Made by a program: the position numbers and the translations under genes. DNA of 64,000 bases. Source: Prorocentrum cordatum (taxonomy: Eukaryota; Sar; Dinophyceae; Prorocentrales; Prorocentraceae). The stretch is taken from assembly GCA_963575745.1 (NCBI GenBank), contig CAUYUJ010016699.1, forward strand, positions 95,001 through 159,000. Reading direction: 5' to 3'. Shown one piece after another: positions 54,098-64,000 of this stretch (within the stretch, counting starts at the first letter, position 1; each line of letters begins with the position of its first letter). The notes beneath the pieces were generated by a model. The model had not been told where the DNA came from and did not search any database. It worked only from the letters and a program-made list of their open reading frames with translations.

Positions 54098-54910
54098 TCA
54101 TTGAGTGCCGAGGGTCCACCGCTGCTCAACCTCCTGGATGGAGAGGGCAGCTGCCGGCGTCGCGTTCTCCGTCTCCGTCTCGTCGGTGCGGGCGTGTAGC
54201 TGATCGCTGCAATTGGGTGCGCCGCCTGCGGCTTGCGCGACGCTCTCGGAGTCTTCGATGACCATCGCCAGGTGTCTGCCCGGAGCTCTCCGCAGTGGTA
54301 TGCGGGCCGTGCCCGCGGGCCATTTGATCTGGATGTCGCCGCCGCCAGGCAAGATCAGCTCGTGTTGGCCCATGTTCAGGATCGTGCGCATGGACTCAAT
54401 GTTGCGTGGGCCGAGCAGGCCAAGCAGGTCACGTCCCGATCCTCTGACGCTGGGTGCCGTGAAACTGTGGATGGTACCTTTGCCCTGTTCATCCGTGACG
54501 GCAATGGGGGCGCTCGCCTGATGGGTGCACTCTTAGATCCCGTTGCCGACGCCTTGGCTGCTCAAGGGATTGCTAATGAGGAACTGCTGCGGCCGGTCCC
54601 CTGCCTCTACGGCCCGGTGGCACAGCTGGCGCGCAAGCTTCTCACCCAGGAGGTTGGTCCGCGCGCCAGGGTCCACGGTGGCGCTGTGCTCACGTGAAGG
54701 GAGCTGGGTGCGACTGTGATGCGCATGACTGGCATGCTCGTTTGCTGAGCTGACGGCTGGCCACCAGGGAAGCGCGTCGGCCCCGCCGCTCTGCGGCGAG
54801 CCCAGGGGCGACAATTGTCCCCGGGTGGATGCAGGAGAAAGTGATCTCGCCGATTGGTGGGTCTCGTGGTGTGACCAGGGCCCCGTCAGCGCCAGATGGC
54901 ATGTCCTCAT
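54098..54910 (-). pseudogene. copia aspartic protease region with one in-frame stop
   Basis: One frame from 54910 to 54098. The retropepsin-like active site reads TVDPGARTNLLGEKLARQL (about 54680), followed by QFLISNPLSSQGVGNGI. A TAA (about 54533-54535) follows, and the same frame continues: ECTHQASAPIAVTDEQGKGT, then TAPSVRGSGRD and a LLG block, then HELILPGGGDIQIKWPAGTA. Retropepsins usually have D-S/T-G; D-P-G is what I recall for dinoflagellate relatives, from memory. The protease releases the mature proteins from the polyprotein. A single stop in an otherwise intact frame suggests late damage here. Confidence 0.8.
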
Positions 54911-56690
54911 CGGGCGTTTCGAGGGGCGTGGATGTTACGTGGATGTGCGTGACATCTGCGCCGCCAAGTGTTGCCTGCGTGTTGAGCCTTGTGGGAATGG
55001 TGCTCGGGCCTGGTGCTTCTTCTACTGCTCGCATCTGGGTGTCGTGGTAGTCTGTGGCGGCCTGGCGTCGGCGCAGCAATGATGGGGCCCGTGGCCGTGG
55101 CCGCGCTGAAGGGTGACCGAACAACTCAGGTTGATGTAGTGGTATCAAAAGGCGCCGCGCATCTCATCGGTGTCAACTTCCACTCCTGTGAGTTCTGACT
55201 CTGCGCGTAGACCCGATGGTAATGGCGGTGGTGCTACGGCTAGGGGCCAGCCATGACCATATTGATCCTCTGTTGGGCGCGCTCACGTCGGTGGGTACGT
55301 CGTTGTTCCGTTTGAGCGTCGCCGTCGGTCTCCAATCTGGCCGTGAAAGACAGCCAGATAGATATCTCTGGGGCCAGGTCGTGCACGATGTTGCCCCTGA
55401 TCGCAGCGGTCGGCACTTCTGCTAGGTGCTCATATCCGCGGCGTTGTCTGTCTGGCAGAACAGCTTACGCTAGCTGGCCCTGCCGCGGGCGCGCGAGTTG
55501 GCCAGGGCCGCTGATCAGAGGGGCGGTGGTCCGCTGATCGCCGGGGGTCGCGAGCTGGCCGTTCGGCAGGGTAGCGTAGCCCGTGCTGTGCTGCTGGTCG
55601 ATGAGGTCCGTCTCGCGGGGGCCCCGCAGAGCTGCTGTCCCCTGTGGTGCGGTGGCGGAAGGGCCAAGTCAATCGGTGGCTGCTGCCAGCTCCGCGGCAG
55701 CGGAACGGCGGCGGCGCTGGCATTCGCAATAGTTCTGAAGTTGCTTTAGCATTATTGAACACCTAAGGTGGAGGTGGGGCAGCGGGCGCGTCTGTCTGCG
55801 CGTGGATCTCGACCGTGGTGGGGGGGGCGCTGCTGGCCGCGAGCTGTGGGCGGATCCAGGCAGCTGCCAGGGGCCGCCGAAGGGTGGCTGCGCTGGCGTG
55901 ACGTTGTGACCTGGCCGCGGCTGACGAAGACCCCCAGTGACCGTGGAAGCAACTCCTGAGATCGCGGAAAGAGGGCCCAGGGTCCAGGGTGCCGTCTATG
56001 GGTCCTGAATCTGCGCATGCTCCAAACTGTCCGCCGCTGCCTTTGTCCTGTGGTGGCGATGCTGTGCCTTGAGGGCGCTCGGCGCAGCGGCGGTGCTCGC
56101 TTCCGCAGATGCTACGCGCCATGGTGGCCCCGTCGTAGGCCTCGCCGATTGCGGCGCCCGCCTTTCCCTGCGCCTTTGCCGTGTCCTCTTCCGCCCGAGA
56201 AGACCTGGTCTACCTGGGTGTCTGAGAATTCCGAAAGAAGTGGATGCTTCTGGGAACCTCTGCCTTTGCCTTTGCATTTGCCTGTTTCTAAAGAAAATGT
56301 TGTTGTTCTGCTTGATGGGCCCGCCTTGCGAGTAGGGCGCGGCATGTTGCGCGGGTCTGCGCCGCTGCCCTCTGGCGGTCTTCATCTGCCGGAATAGCCG
56401 AGCATCTATCTGGGCAGGGCTAAAACCTTGGAGCTCTGGCGCTTGGTAGTTGACCTCTCACCCAGGGTCCGAGATGGCGCCCGAGGACATCCCGCTGACG
56501 TCGTCGGCCCCGTCTGCGGGCGCCCGCGCGGCGGCGGGATCGGCTGCCCGCGGCGGCGCGGCGCAGACGGGCCAGTAGCGTGCGTCATGGCACCGCTGGC
56601 ACGAAGCTCGGCGGCGCTGGCAGCCCGGGGGTCGAGGCCCTGAGTGTGTCAGGGGTCCGTTGCATATGTGTCGTCGCTGCTGCCGTTGGC
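54911..56690 (-). pseudogene. gag-protease linker of the copia-like element
   Basis: Short minus frames in all phases (for example 55148-54690 with EITFSCIHPGTIVAPGLAAE; 56385-55996). No zinc knuckle CX2CX4HX4C seen. Expected by position to be the gag C-terminus and linker. Confidence 0.4.
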
Positions 56691-57400
56691 CATGCCCGCG
56701 CAACCTCCGCGCGATAGGCAGCGCGCGAAGAGCACTGGCGATGTTGTTTGGTGCGTGCTCAACGATGTGACCCACGCGCCTGAACACAGTCGTGAAACTG
56801 TTGAACTCGGCCTCCGTGGCTGGGCGTCGGTTGCCATAGAGCTGAAGTAGCACCATGAGGTGGCTAGCTGTAACGCCGACCGCTCGGAGGAGCAGCCAGC
56901 TGCAGCCTTCCCACGACATCGCAACTGCACCGTTGTGAGTAGCTCGGAATAGCAGCGTGGGAATCCGCGGGGGCCGCGCGTCGGTGGTTTCGTTGCGGCG
57001 CCTCGACAACTCGAAGAGTTCGCGGGTAGCCTGGAGGCGCGACTCCTCGCCCAATGGACCGAACTGACTGTGTGGCGAGGTTCGCGATGAGGTAGGTCAC
57101 GGCATCCTCTTGCTGGCCGTTGACCATGCCTCCCTGCGTCATTTCCGTGGCGCTCGTGGAGCGCGTGAGCTCGCGAGCGGCCTCGCCGCGACTGAGGGTG
57201 ACAGCGGCGCGTTGCTGGGCGCTGTCCATGTCGGTGGCTAGCGCGCTCCAAGCGATCAAGTCCTGTGCCCAGTGACGGAAAGGATGCGTGGACTCGCGCT
57301 CGGGTGACCATGGAGCGGCTGGCAGGATGTGATCGCACCGCGACCGCCGCCGCCGCGCAGTGGGCTGGCTGCGCCAAGCACCATGCAGGTGAACCAAAGC
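56690..57400 (-). pseudogene. copia gag
   Basis: From about 57286: HPFRHWAQDLIAWSALATDM, then QQRAAVTLSRGEAARELTRS, then GGMVNGQQEDAVTYLIANLA. At about 57055 the reading moves to a second frame (FGPLGEESRLQATRELFEL), and then to AVAMSWEGCSWLLLRAVGV and RRVGHIVEHAPNNIASALR. This succession matches the helical gag core of dinoflagellate copia-like elements. Gag forms the virus-like particle that holds element RNA. One clear frameshift at 57.05 kb; the segment between ELFELSRRRNETTD and VAMSWEG looks indel-scarred. A plausible start lies upstream near 57.40-57.62 kb. Confidence 0.85.
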
Positions 57401-57640
57401 AGGACGGCCACGAAAAACACGAGGATACTGCCCCCGAGCGCCAAGATGGAGGTACTCCTCGATAAGACCTCGCCACGATGATGGCTGCGGAGGCGCCTTG
57501 GGGCTCGGGCCTGCGCAAGGGCGAACGCCATGTCGAAGAGCGGGACAGCCGTGGTGACGCCGTCAACCTCGGTCGAAGCCCAAGTCGGTTAAACTGGTAC
57601 GTTAGCTTCCTGTGTTCCACTTGGGTGGTGCGATGTGTTC

Positions 57641-58029
57641 ACAAAGACAACCAACACTATCGCATACGTGCCGAGGCACGGCGCTAGCCCAGGGAGGATC
57701 CTCGCAATCATGCCCAACGCGAAGCTGCGGCCAGTGCCTGTGGGGTTGCGATGGGTCGAGGAACGTCGTGGCGTTCCTGTGGGCGAGTCGCTCCTCATCG
57801 CGTTTGCGCCCTCTGTTCTCGCAGCTGGACCAGACGTTCAGGGCGAACTGCAGGTTGGCTTGCAGAACGGACATAAGCACAGGATGTTCAAGGACTGGAA
57901 CTTGGTACCGATGGGGAGGTGCAGATCAGTGCGTATGTGCGTCCACACAACACTATGCGCACTTTCCGTGGATCGCGAGCTGGGATCGTTCCCAGCTCCG
58001 CTGCCAAATATAATTTCGGGGGCTGGAAG
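57641..58029. other. possible 5' leader of the copia-like element
   Basis: Sequence between gag and the right 114-bp repeat. No tRNA-complementary primer-binding site could be recognised by eye. Confidence 0.35.
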
Positions 58030-58143
58030 CTGTACGAGAGAAAGCATGGCGGCAATCAGATGTTGATTGCATCGTTTATACTCGCCGTGCAATCTGCAGG
58101 TATGCGCTGTCGTTTGGGCCAAAAGGCGGCGGGACCTCCGATT
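58030..58143. repeat. 114-bp direct repeat, right copy
   Basis: Gapless partner of 45020-45133, same orientation, 82% identical. It lies about 0.4 kb upstream of the gag frame, where a 5' LTR of a minus-strand element would be. Confidence 0.85.
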
Positions 58144-58337
58144 CCAATGAGGAGAAAGAGGAGGAAAGGGAGGAGAATGATTACCAAACATGGCATGAGG
58201 TGTTCCTGTGTCCGCGGGCTCCGACTGGGTGGCGCTGGGGCCATCTTCTATAGAGGCCGAGGGCGAGAAACACACGTTGCAGAATGAGCAATGACCAGAT
58301 CTGGGAGCCAGGACCCGCAGCCGCCCACGCCGCCTAG

Positions 58338-58415
58338 ACGAGGAGGAGAAGGAAAAGGAAAAGGAGGAGGAGGAGGAGGAGGAGGAGGAGGAGAAGAAGG
58401 AGGAGGACGACGACA
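58338..58415 (+). repeat. GGA array
   Basis: GGA/GAA units. Confidence 0.97.
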
Positions 58416-59408
58416 AGGGTGTTTGCGGGAGAAAAACCAAGCAAACGACACGACCTCCGCACGCATGAATGCTTTCGCCAGGCGTCGTAATATGCCAATC
58501 CCGACGTGCAGGCTCGAGTCTGGATGCCCTGAGTGGGGAAGTGTGCGCCCTCAGGCGACACGAATGCAGGCTCGAGCCTCGACGTAAAAATGCTCGAATT
58601 CCCACGTCGGAGAGGCACTTTAAAAAACGCCCCCCACAGTGAGGCTCTAAACAACCAGAGCACCGGTAATCCTCAGAGGACGCCGTGTCGCGAGCCGCTG
58701 CCCGAGCCGCGGGAGCAATCACGTGTGCCGCGCGGCCGAAGTCCACGGCCTCCTCTTCGCTGGCACAGCTGTGCGCCCGCAGCAGCTGCAGCGCCTAGTT
58801 CTGCGAACAGCACCCGACACCTGCGAGTGCGGCGGAGGCACGATTTCAGCAGCTTTAGGCGCCTGACCTCCTCCAGCCGCCACACCTGCATCCTCGGCTG
58901 CTCACAAGTCCCCCATTCCAGCGCCGCGCCCAGCGCGCCTCCACCTCTGCCAAAGGCGGGCGCAAGGCGGTGCCGATGTATTGATCCCCTCGAAGGCCAC
59001 GCGCGTCCACGTCGTGGATGGCATTGCGCGTCCGAGTCCTATAGCCTTTCAATGTAGGTCACCCGCCATACCACTCCTTTGACAGGCGCCCTCGCCCTCG
59101 CCTCGCCGTGCTCAAAACTCGGGCGCGCAGCCAGCGCATCTGGTCGTCGAGGACCTCATCGTCGCAGCTCTCCATGGCCCATTTCAGAGGGCGACGTTGG
59201 ACGCACCAAGGCTACCTCTTTTCTCGGACCAGGGGCGCCTGAACCCTTCCTGGAGCATGTTCCGATCCCCGTTCTGTGTTTGGTGAGATCAGGTAAGCGG
59301 AGTGATGACAGCGATGGCTAACACATGATGATGAGTTCTAGCTCCTTCTACGATAACAGAAATGTGATCACATGGGTCGTTTGGTCCTGACCCGCCTTCA
59401 TCCTCCCT
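58416..59408. other. 1-kb stretch without a supported gene
   Basis: Mixed GC-rich sequence; frames on both strands without recognised motifs. Confidence 0.4.
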
Positions 59409-59940
59409 CTCAGAACCCATAATTGCGAGGATGTCTCCAACGAAACGGGCCAGACCACCACCTCGCGCGCGGCATCTCGGAACCAAGAAGCGCGAGAATA
59501 TCTCAGGCGAATGCGGGCTGGACCACCTCGCGTGAGAAATCTCGGAACCCATAATTGAAAAGACGTCCTGAGCGAAACGGGCCTGACCACCTCTCGCACG
59601 GCATCTCGGAACTGAGATCTGCGAGGATGTCTCAGGCGAAACGGGCTAGACCACCTCGCGCACGGCATGCGACATCTCGAAGTTAAGGATTGCGAAGATG
59701 TCTCAAGCGAAACGGTCCATACCACCTGGCGTGTGGTATCTTGGAGCCCAAGGTTGCGAGGATGTCTCAGGCGAAACGGGCCGAACCGTCTCGCGCACGG
59801 CACTTCGGGGCCCAGAACTGCGAAGATGTGTCAGGCGGAACAAACGGGACCGACTCGCGCAAGGGCCGAATTCAAAGGATATTTCGAGCGAGACGGGTCA
59901 GACCACCCGGAATTGTGAGGATGCCTCGAGCGAATTGCTG
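59409..59940 (+). repeat. ~65-bp minisatellite, about eight units
   Basis: Each unit reads TGCGAGGATGTCTCAGGCGA, then AACGGGCCAGACCACCTCGC, then GCACGGCATCTCGGAACCC, with 15-25% divergence between units. The last two units (from about 59870) are truncated. Plus frames carry a repeated ...MSQAKRA.PSRARHFG... pattern but shift frame between units. Confidence 0.9.
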
Positions 59941-60715
59941 GGCGCCCGTCTTTCAGTCGGACAGACTTCTTACCACAACAAAGCGCCAGTCAGTGTAGCT
60001 GTTTGGGGGATGATGCCAGCGCGCGTGTGCTCCAGAAACTCATATCGTGTAACAGACGGTCTGAACCCATGGGGTCCAACCTCATGATGGGGCGCAACTT
60101 GACGGGTACACTATACGGTGAATGAACGTATGGGGTGCCACCTGACGAATTTCGGAAACCCTGGAACCTACAAATTGCCATCTCTCGGAAAAACAATTTT
60201 TTCATTCCGTCGGCTTCCGTCGGCCTTCCTCCAGCTTCCGCCAGCGGAGCCACCCCCGCTTTACCCCCGCCGCCCTTCCGCAGCCTTCCAGCGAGGAAGA
60301 GGTATTACCTTCTCGGGTCCTCGAAGGCGAGGCCCCTGCTGGAGCGCCCTGCCGAAGGGCTGCAACCTCTGCGCCCAGCGGCACTGTCGGGTCCAGCGCA
60401 CCACGCTGAGAGTGAATGTTAGAGGCGGACCGGCTTGAGGGCGTAAGCATCGATCTGGGATCGGCGATGCAGGCCCCCTAGAGCCGACCCACCCCTGACG
60501 CTTGCCCCTGACACGCGCGCTGCATGACCCGATGCCTCGGCCATGGCCTCCGGCCTCTGCTTGGCCTCCGTGGCCGCAAGGGGATCTTCTTGCCGTGCGC
60601 GGCGCCCAGACCCCGTCGCAAGGGCCGTGGCGCGTGGGGGGGCCTCCCGCGCTGCAGGGCACGAGTGTGCACCCGCACGCGCAGAACGGGCATCACCTCG
60701 GCCTCCACCTCAGAG
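59941..60715. other. non-coding stretch
   Basis: No supported gene. Frames at 60118-60438 and minus 60261-60662 overlap and are unrecognised. Confidence 0.4.
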
Positions 60716-60717
60716 CC

Positions 60718-60890
60718 CTGCTCCTCCTCCTCCGCCTGCTCGTCCTCCTCCTGCACCTGCTCCTACTCCTCCTCCTCCTCCTCCTCCTCCTCCTCCTCCT
60801 CCTCCGCCGCCTTCTCCTCCTTCTGCCCGCTTTCTCCACAACTCTGCAGCTCCTGCTGCTGCTGCTGCTGCTGCTGCTGGCTTTTCGACT
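60718..60890 (+). repeat. CTC array then CTG array
   Basis: CTC/CTG-rich to 60806, and about 10 CTG units at 60850-60883. Poly-Leu, poly-Arg and poly-Ala frames are artefacts. A minus frame 60973-60710 starts with a hydrophobic segment (VNCLGGCIMLAMILGDSAMG) but collapses into the repeat. Confidence 0.95.
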
Positions 60891-61715
60891 GCGCGGGCCT
60901 GCTGAAGCACGCCCATCGCAGAGTCGCCCAAGATCATCGCCAGCATGATGCACCCTCCGAGGCAGTTCACCATGGCCGTCCTCGAAAGGGCAGGCCAACG
61001 CAGTTTGAACTCCCGAACAAGAGATTTGCCGCCTTGGCATCGCCTCGGGGGCCTTTTCTGGAACGGGTTCTGCGAACCAGTGCGCGATGCGTCGGATGCT
61101 CATATGCAGAGGGTCTAAGGCGGATCCCTTTTCGTAGGAGGTCCCCCAAAGCCAGGCTCCGCACACCTATTGCACCTGTGCTGGGTTGCACGGCCCTATG
61201 CGAAGTGAAATCGCCCCTCGAGCTGCGGGTCCGGCGAGTTCCTGCGAGGATCGTGGAGCGGCGAAGATGGGCTGCTGGAGGGCACCACCACCGTGCGGCT
61301 TCTAATCTAAAACCCTATAGCTCTCAGAGAGCTCCCCGGGAACTGGCGCCGGCGGTGAACTCGGGAGCGGCCAAGAGGGGGGTGTCCAAGAGGGGGGGGT
61401 GCAAATCGTGACCGGCGGCATGTGCGCGGCCCAGTGGGGGGGCCAGGGACGCAATGACATAAGAAGAGGCGCCATGAACTCTGGGGAAATATCATGGCCC
61501 ACGCCATGATATCCACCCCCCCCTAGTCATCACCCCCCTCTTTTCCGCCCCCGATGAACCGTCAACCTGGTCACCGCCGGGAGCCTCGTAGAGCTCCTTC
61601 CACCGGTAAGAAGCCGCACTACCGCGCCACAGCGGCATCGGGCGAAGAGGCCGATCGGAGCGCAGGGGCACCTCGGCCAGAACTCTCACCGAGCTCGGCC
61701 CGCCGAGAGGGCCCC
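60891..61715. other. non-coding stretch
   Basis: No supported gene. Confidence 0.4.
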
Positions 61716-61935
61716 CCCGTCCTCCTTCTCCTCCTCCTCCTCCTCCTTGTCCTCCTCCTCCTCCTCCTCCTCCCTCCTCCTTCATCCCTCCTCTTTTCTC
61801 ATCTCTCCTCTCTCCTATCTCCTCTCTCCTCCTCCTCCTCCTCCTCCTCCTCCGTCTCCTCCCTCCCTCCCTCTTCTTCCCTCCCTCCCTCCCTCCTCTC
61901 TCCTCCTCTCTCCCCCTCCCCCCCCTCCTCCTGCT
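61716..61935 (+). repeat. TCC/CTC array
   Basis: Pyrimidine-only strand with CTCCTC, TCTCC and CCTCCC units. Confidence 0.97.
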
Positions 61936-62512
61936 CGACATCGTACTCGTGCTCCTCCACCTGCGCCCTCTCCTTCAATCGCTCTCCCGCCGCTGCCGCT
62001 GCTCGTGCTCCTCCCGCTCGTTCTCCTTGCGCTCTCCCTTCCCCCTCCCTTCCTGAGCGGGAGCGCCCGGGGGGACTGGCTCAGTGGGGGAAGCATCGAC
62101 CTGGAATCGGCCTTACATCGCATACAGGTCGGTGATCTACCCGCGGTAACGAAACTGCACGCTCCTGGGCGGGGTGGGCTATCAGGCCCCCATCGGCGAT
62201 CAAGGAGCGATTCGGGGTCGATGCATCCCCCCCATGGGCCTCCCCCCCACTGTTGCCCCTGGCCTCCTCCCCCGTCCCTCCATTCTCCTTCCACTTGAAC
62301 TGCTCTGGCTGAGAGCCGTCGTCTCGGCCGAGAACGCGAACCCAAAACCTCCCGCCATGCTTCGCTCTCACGACGCCAGGAATGTCAAGGACCCCTCCTC
62401 CCCATCCGCCCCTCCCATCGGTTGGCCCTCCCCCTCTTCTCCCGACGCTCCCTTGCCGCCCCGTCCACTCTTCCAAACGAGAATTATGCTTAACGGTGAA
62501 TTGACTTAAACT
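61936..62512. other. non-coding stretch
   Basis: C-rich; no supported gene. Confidence 0.4.
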
Positions 62513-62995
62513 ACGTGTGTTTTCTACGCATTGTTTCCGACGCAAGATTTTCTTACGCGGTGTATTCTACGCAAGGTTTCTACGCAATGTTTTCCACGCG
62601 GCGTTTTCTACACGGCGTTTTCTACGCTGTGCTTCACGCTGTGCTTTCTACGCGTTATGTTTCTACGCGGTGTTTTCCACGCCGTGGTTTCTACGCGGTG
62701 TTTTCTACGCTGTGTGTTCACGCTGTTTCTTACGCTATATGTTAACTTGTTTGTTTTCTTGTTTTTCGTTTTTTTTCGACGCAGTGTTTTCTACGCATTT
62801 GCGACGCATGATTTTCCATGCAATGTGTTTACGCTGTGTTTTGCTCGGCTGTGCTTTCCACGCAATGTTTTCGACGCAGTGTTTTCTACGCAGTGTGTTT
62901 CTACATTGTATTTCCTGCGCGATGATTTCTATGCGGTGTTTTCTTCGCGGTGTTTTCTACGCGGTGCTTTTCTAAGCTGTGTTTATTACGCTGTT
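62513..62995 (+). repeat. 14-18-bp degenerate tandem repeat TTTTCTACGCGGTG, block A
   Basis: About 30 units of GTTTTCTACGC(G/A)(G/C/A)TG with length and base variation. Cys/Phe-rich plus frames (FLRGVFYAV-like) arise from the repeat. Low GC compared with the rest of the window. Confidence 0.9.
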
Positions 62996-63065
62996 TTTTA
63001 CCCAACGTGGTTTGCCTTTTCCGATGTCATGGTGTTTATTATTTATATCGTTATTTTTGTTTACG

Positions 63066-63312
63066 TGTTGTTGTTCGTTCGTTATGATATCTTGCTATAG
63101 CGGTCGCACCGCTGTTTGCTGGAGAGCTCGTAGCTCCATGAGTAAAGGCGTCTGCCAAAAGGACCGCGAAGTATCCCGCAGGTACCTTCGAGGTGCTTCG
63201 ACGCGCATTCCAGATTCCTTCGCTCAAACAAGTTTTCCTTTCGCAGACGCCTTCATTTTTGGAGCTGGGAGCCCTCAGGCAAACAACGACGCAACGCAAC
63301 GAACCAAACACT
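63066..63312. mobile_element. foldback element with long imperfect inverted repeats
   Basis: The left arm TTTGCTGGAGAGCTCGTAGC, TCC..., AAAGGCGTCTGCCAAAAGGA (about 63113-63163) pairs with the complement of the right arm, TTTGCCTGAGGGCTCCCAGC ... GAAGGCGTCTGCGAAAGGA (about 63236-63284), with roughly 38 of 48 matching. Weaker similarity continues outwards to GTGTTGTTGTTCGTTCGTT and GTGTTTGGTTCGTTGCGTT. It sits between two blocks of the same degenerate tandem repeat. No target duplication identified, so a MITE is likely but not proven. Confidence 0.6.
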
Positions 63313-63354
63313 TGCTGCAGACAAGACTGCGGCTCTAAACAAGACAATTTGGCA

Positions 63355-63665
63355 TGGTGTGTTTTTACACAGTGTTTTTTTGTACGCTGTGTTTTGTACG
63401 TTGTGTTGTCATTCGGTTTTGTGTTACGATGTCATGCAGTAAAGGGTCGGTGCTGCTTTCGCATATTTACGAAGTGTTTAGTGGTACGTCCTTTTTTACG
63501 TCGTGTTTTTAACGCGGTTTTTCACGTTACGTTTTGCACTTGGCATTGTTTCGCGATGTGCCACGATGTTTTTTTTTTGGTGTTGTGTGCACACATGTGC
63601 TGTTTTGTTACGTGGTATCTGGTGCGCATCCGCATTTGTTTTACGTGGTGCTTTCTACGCGTCTT
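63355..63665 (+). repeat. 14-18-bp degenerate tandem repeat, block B
   Basis: Same GTTTTTTACGC(T/G)GTG family as block A, more diverged. Confidence 0.75.
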
Positions 63666-63800
63666 TTTTAGATGGTTATTTTTATTGTTGTTGTTTTTAT
63701 TGTTATTATTGTTATTATTATTAGTATGATCATTATTATTATTATTATTCTTATTATTATTATTGTTATTTTTTATTATTGTTATTATTATTATTATAGT
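63666..63800 (+). repeat. TTA/TTG array
   Basis: TTATTATTG and TTATTA units; AT-rich end of the window. Confidence 0.95.
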
Positions 63801-63822
63801 TTTGTGTTTGTATAACGTATGT

Positions 63823-63845
63823 TATATATATATATATATATACAC
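63823..63845 (+). repeat. TA microsatellite
   Basis: Short TA run followed by CACACGG. Confidence 0.95.
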
Positions 63846-64000
63846 ACGGCATGCCCGTGGATCGCTACCCTCAAAACTTTGGGAGCGTGCTCCCAGGGCT
63901 TTCCGGTAGGTTCCCTTGCGCGTACCTGGACGGCCCAAATACTTTAAACTAACACATCACTTATGAGGGGATCTGGCTTCGAGAGCGCAGATCCAGCGTA
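63846..64000. other. unique end with two small hairpins
   Basis: GGGAGCGTGCTCCC (about 63881) and GGATCTG ... CAGATCC (63969-63994). No gene within the window; may be the edge of a feature that continues outside. Confidence 0.4.

Larger units (their letters stand above)
47580..57640 (-). mobile_element. decayed Ty1/copia-like retrotransposon (gag-PR-INT-RT-RH order)
   Basis: Reading the minus strand from 57.4 to 47.6 kb gives gag, protease, pre-integrase and integrase, reverse transcriptase and RNase H in that order. Integrase before reverse transcriptase is the copia (Pseudoviridae) order; gypsy elements have the reverse. Each block resembles copia-like polyproteins known from dinoflagellate genomes. 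The coding is broken by several frameshifts and in-frame stops, and key residues are lost, so it is not autonomous. The 114-bp direct repeats at 45020 and 58030 may mark its outer ends; a full LTR pair, primer-binding site and polypurine tract were not found. Confidence 0.85.

Noticed and set aside
62517-63100. Phe/Cys/Tyr-rich plus frames that look like membrane proteins
   Set aside because: Arise from the TTTTCTACGCGGTG tandem repeat; neighbouring frames give the same residues in shifted order.

Overview
The window looks like a stretch of dinoflagellate nuclear genome. The evidence is (i) a decayed Ty1/copia-type gag-pol on the minus strand (about 57.4 to 47.6 kb) whose peptide blocks resemble copia-like polyproteins I know from dinoflagellate genomes, (ii) high GC with very dense simple repeats, and (iii) no intact ordinary gene over 64 kb. 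Species cannot be fixed from sequence alone. The one functional gene I would defend strongly is a U6 snRNA on the minus strand at about 18.29-18.38 kb.

Layout. 0-6.4 kb: five head-to-tail, diverged copies of a 1-1.9 kb GC-rich repeat (called R1 here), with a sixth partial copy at 10.5-11.1 kb. A 195-bp inverted-repeat element with a perfect 5-bp target duplication sits inside copy 6. 5.12-5.34 kb: a CCCTATAG array. 7-10.2, 13.0-13.6, 24.4-25.0, 39.9-40.1 and 42.7-43.9 kb: blocks of a degenerate decamer (CCCAAGAGGC or its complement), in some blocks divided by AT-rich spacers into a 320-370-bp higher-order period. 18.3 kb: U6. 21.3-22.0 kb: a 650-bp TAC array. 23.83-24.03 kb: nested perfect palindromes. 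26.6-29.9 kb (minus): a frameshifted coding locus with half of a RING-type zinc motif. 30.9-36.0 kb: minisatellites, a second foldback element and a GAT array. 37.8-38.55 kb (minus): remnants of a zinc-finger/coiled-coil protein resembling a non-LTR retrotransposon ORF1. 38.6-41.6 kb: two GAT arrays separated by the decamer block and a 25/28-bp minisatellite. 45.02-58.14 kb: the copia-like element, bracketed by two 114-bp direct repeats at 82% identity. 59.4-59.9 kb: a 65-bp minisatellite. 62.5-63.7 kb: a 14-18-bp degenerate tandem repeat split by a third foldback element.

No metabolic pathway or operon is present. The biology is that of repeat birth and decay: retroelement coding with lost catalytic residues, short non-autonomous inverted-repeat elements, and satellite-like arrays. 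Many long open frames here are by-products of stop-free repeats and are not reported as genes. Coordinates of degenerate repeats are by eye and may be off by tens of bases.
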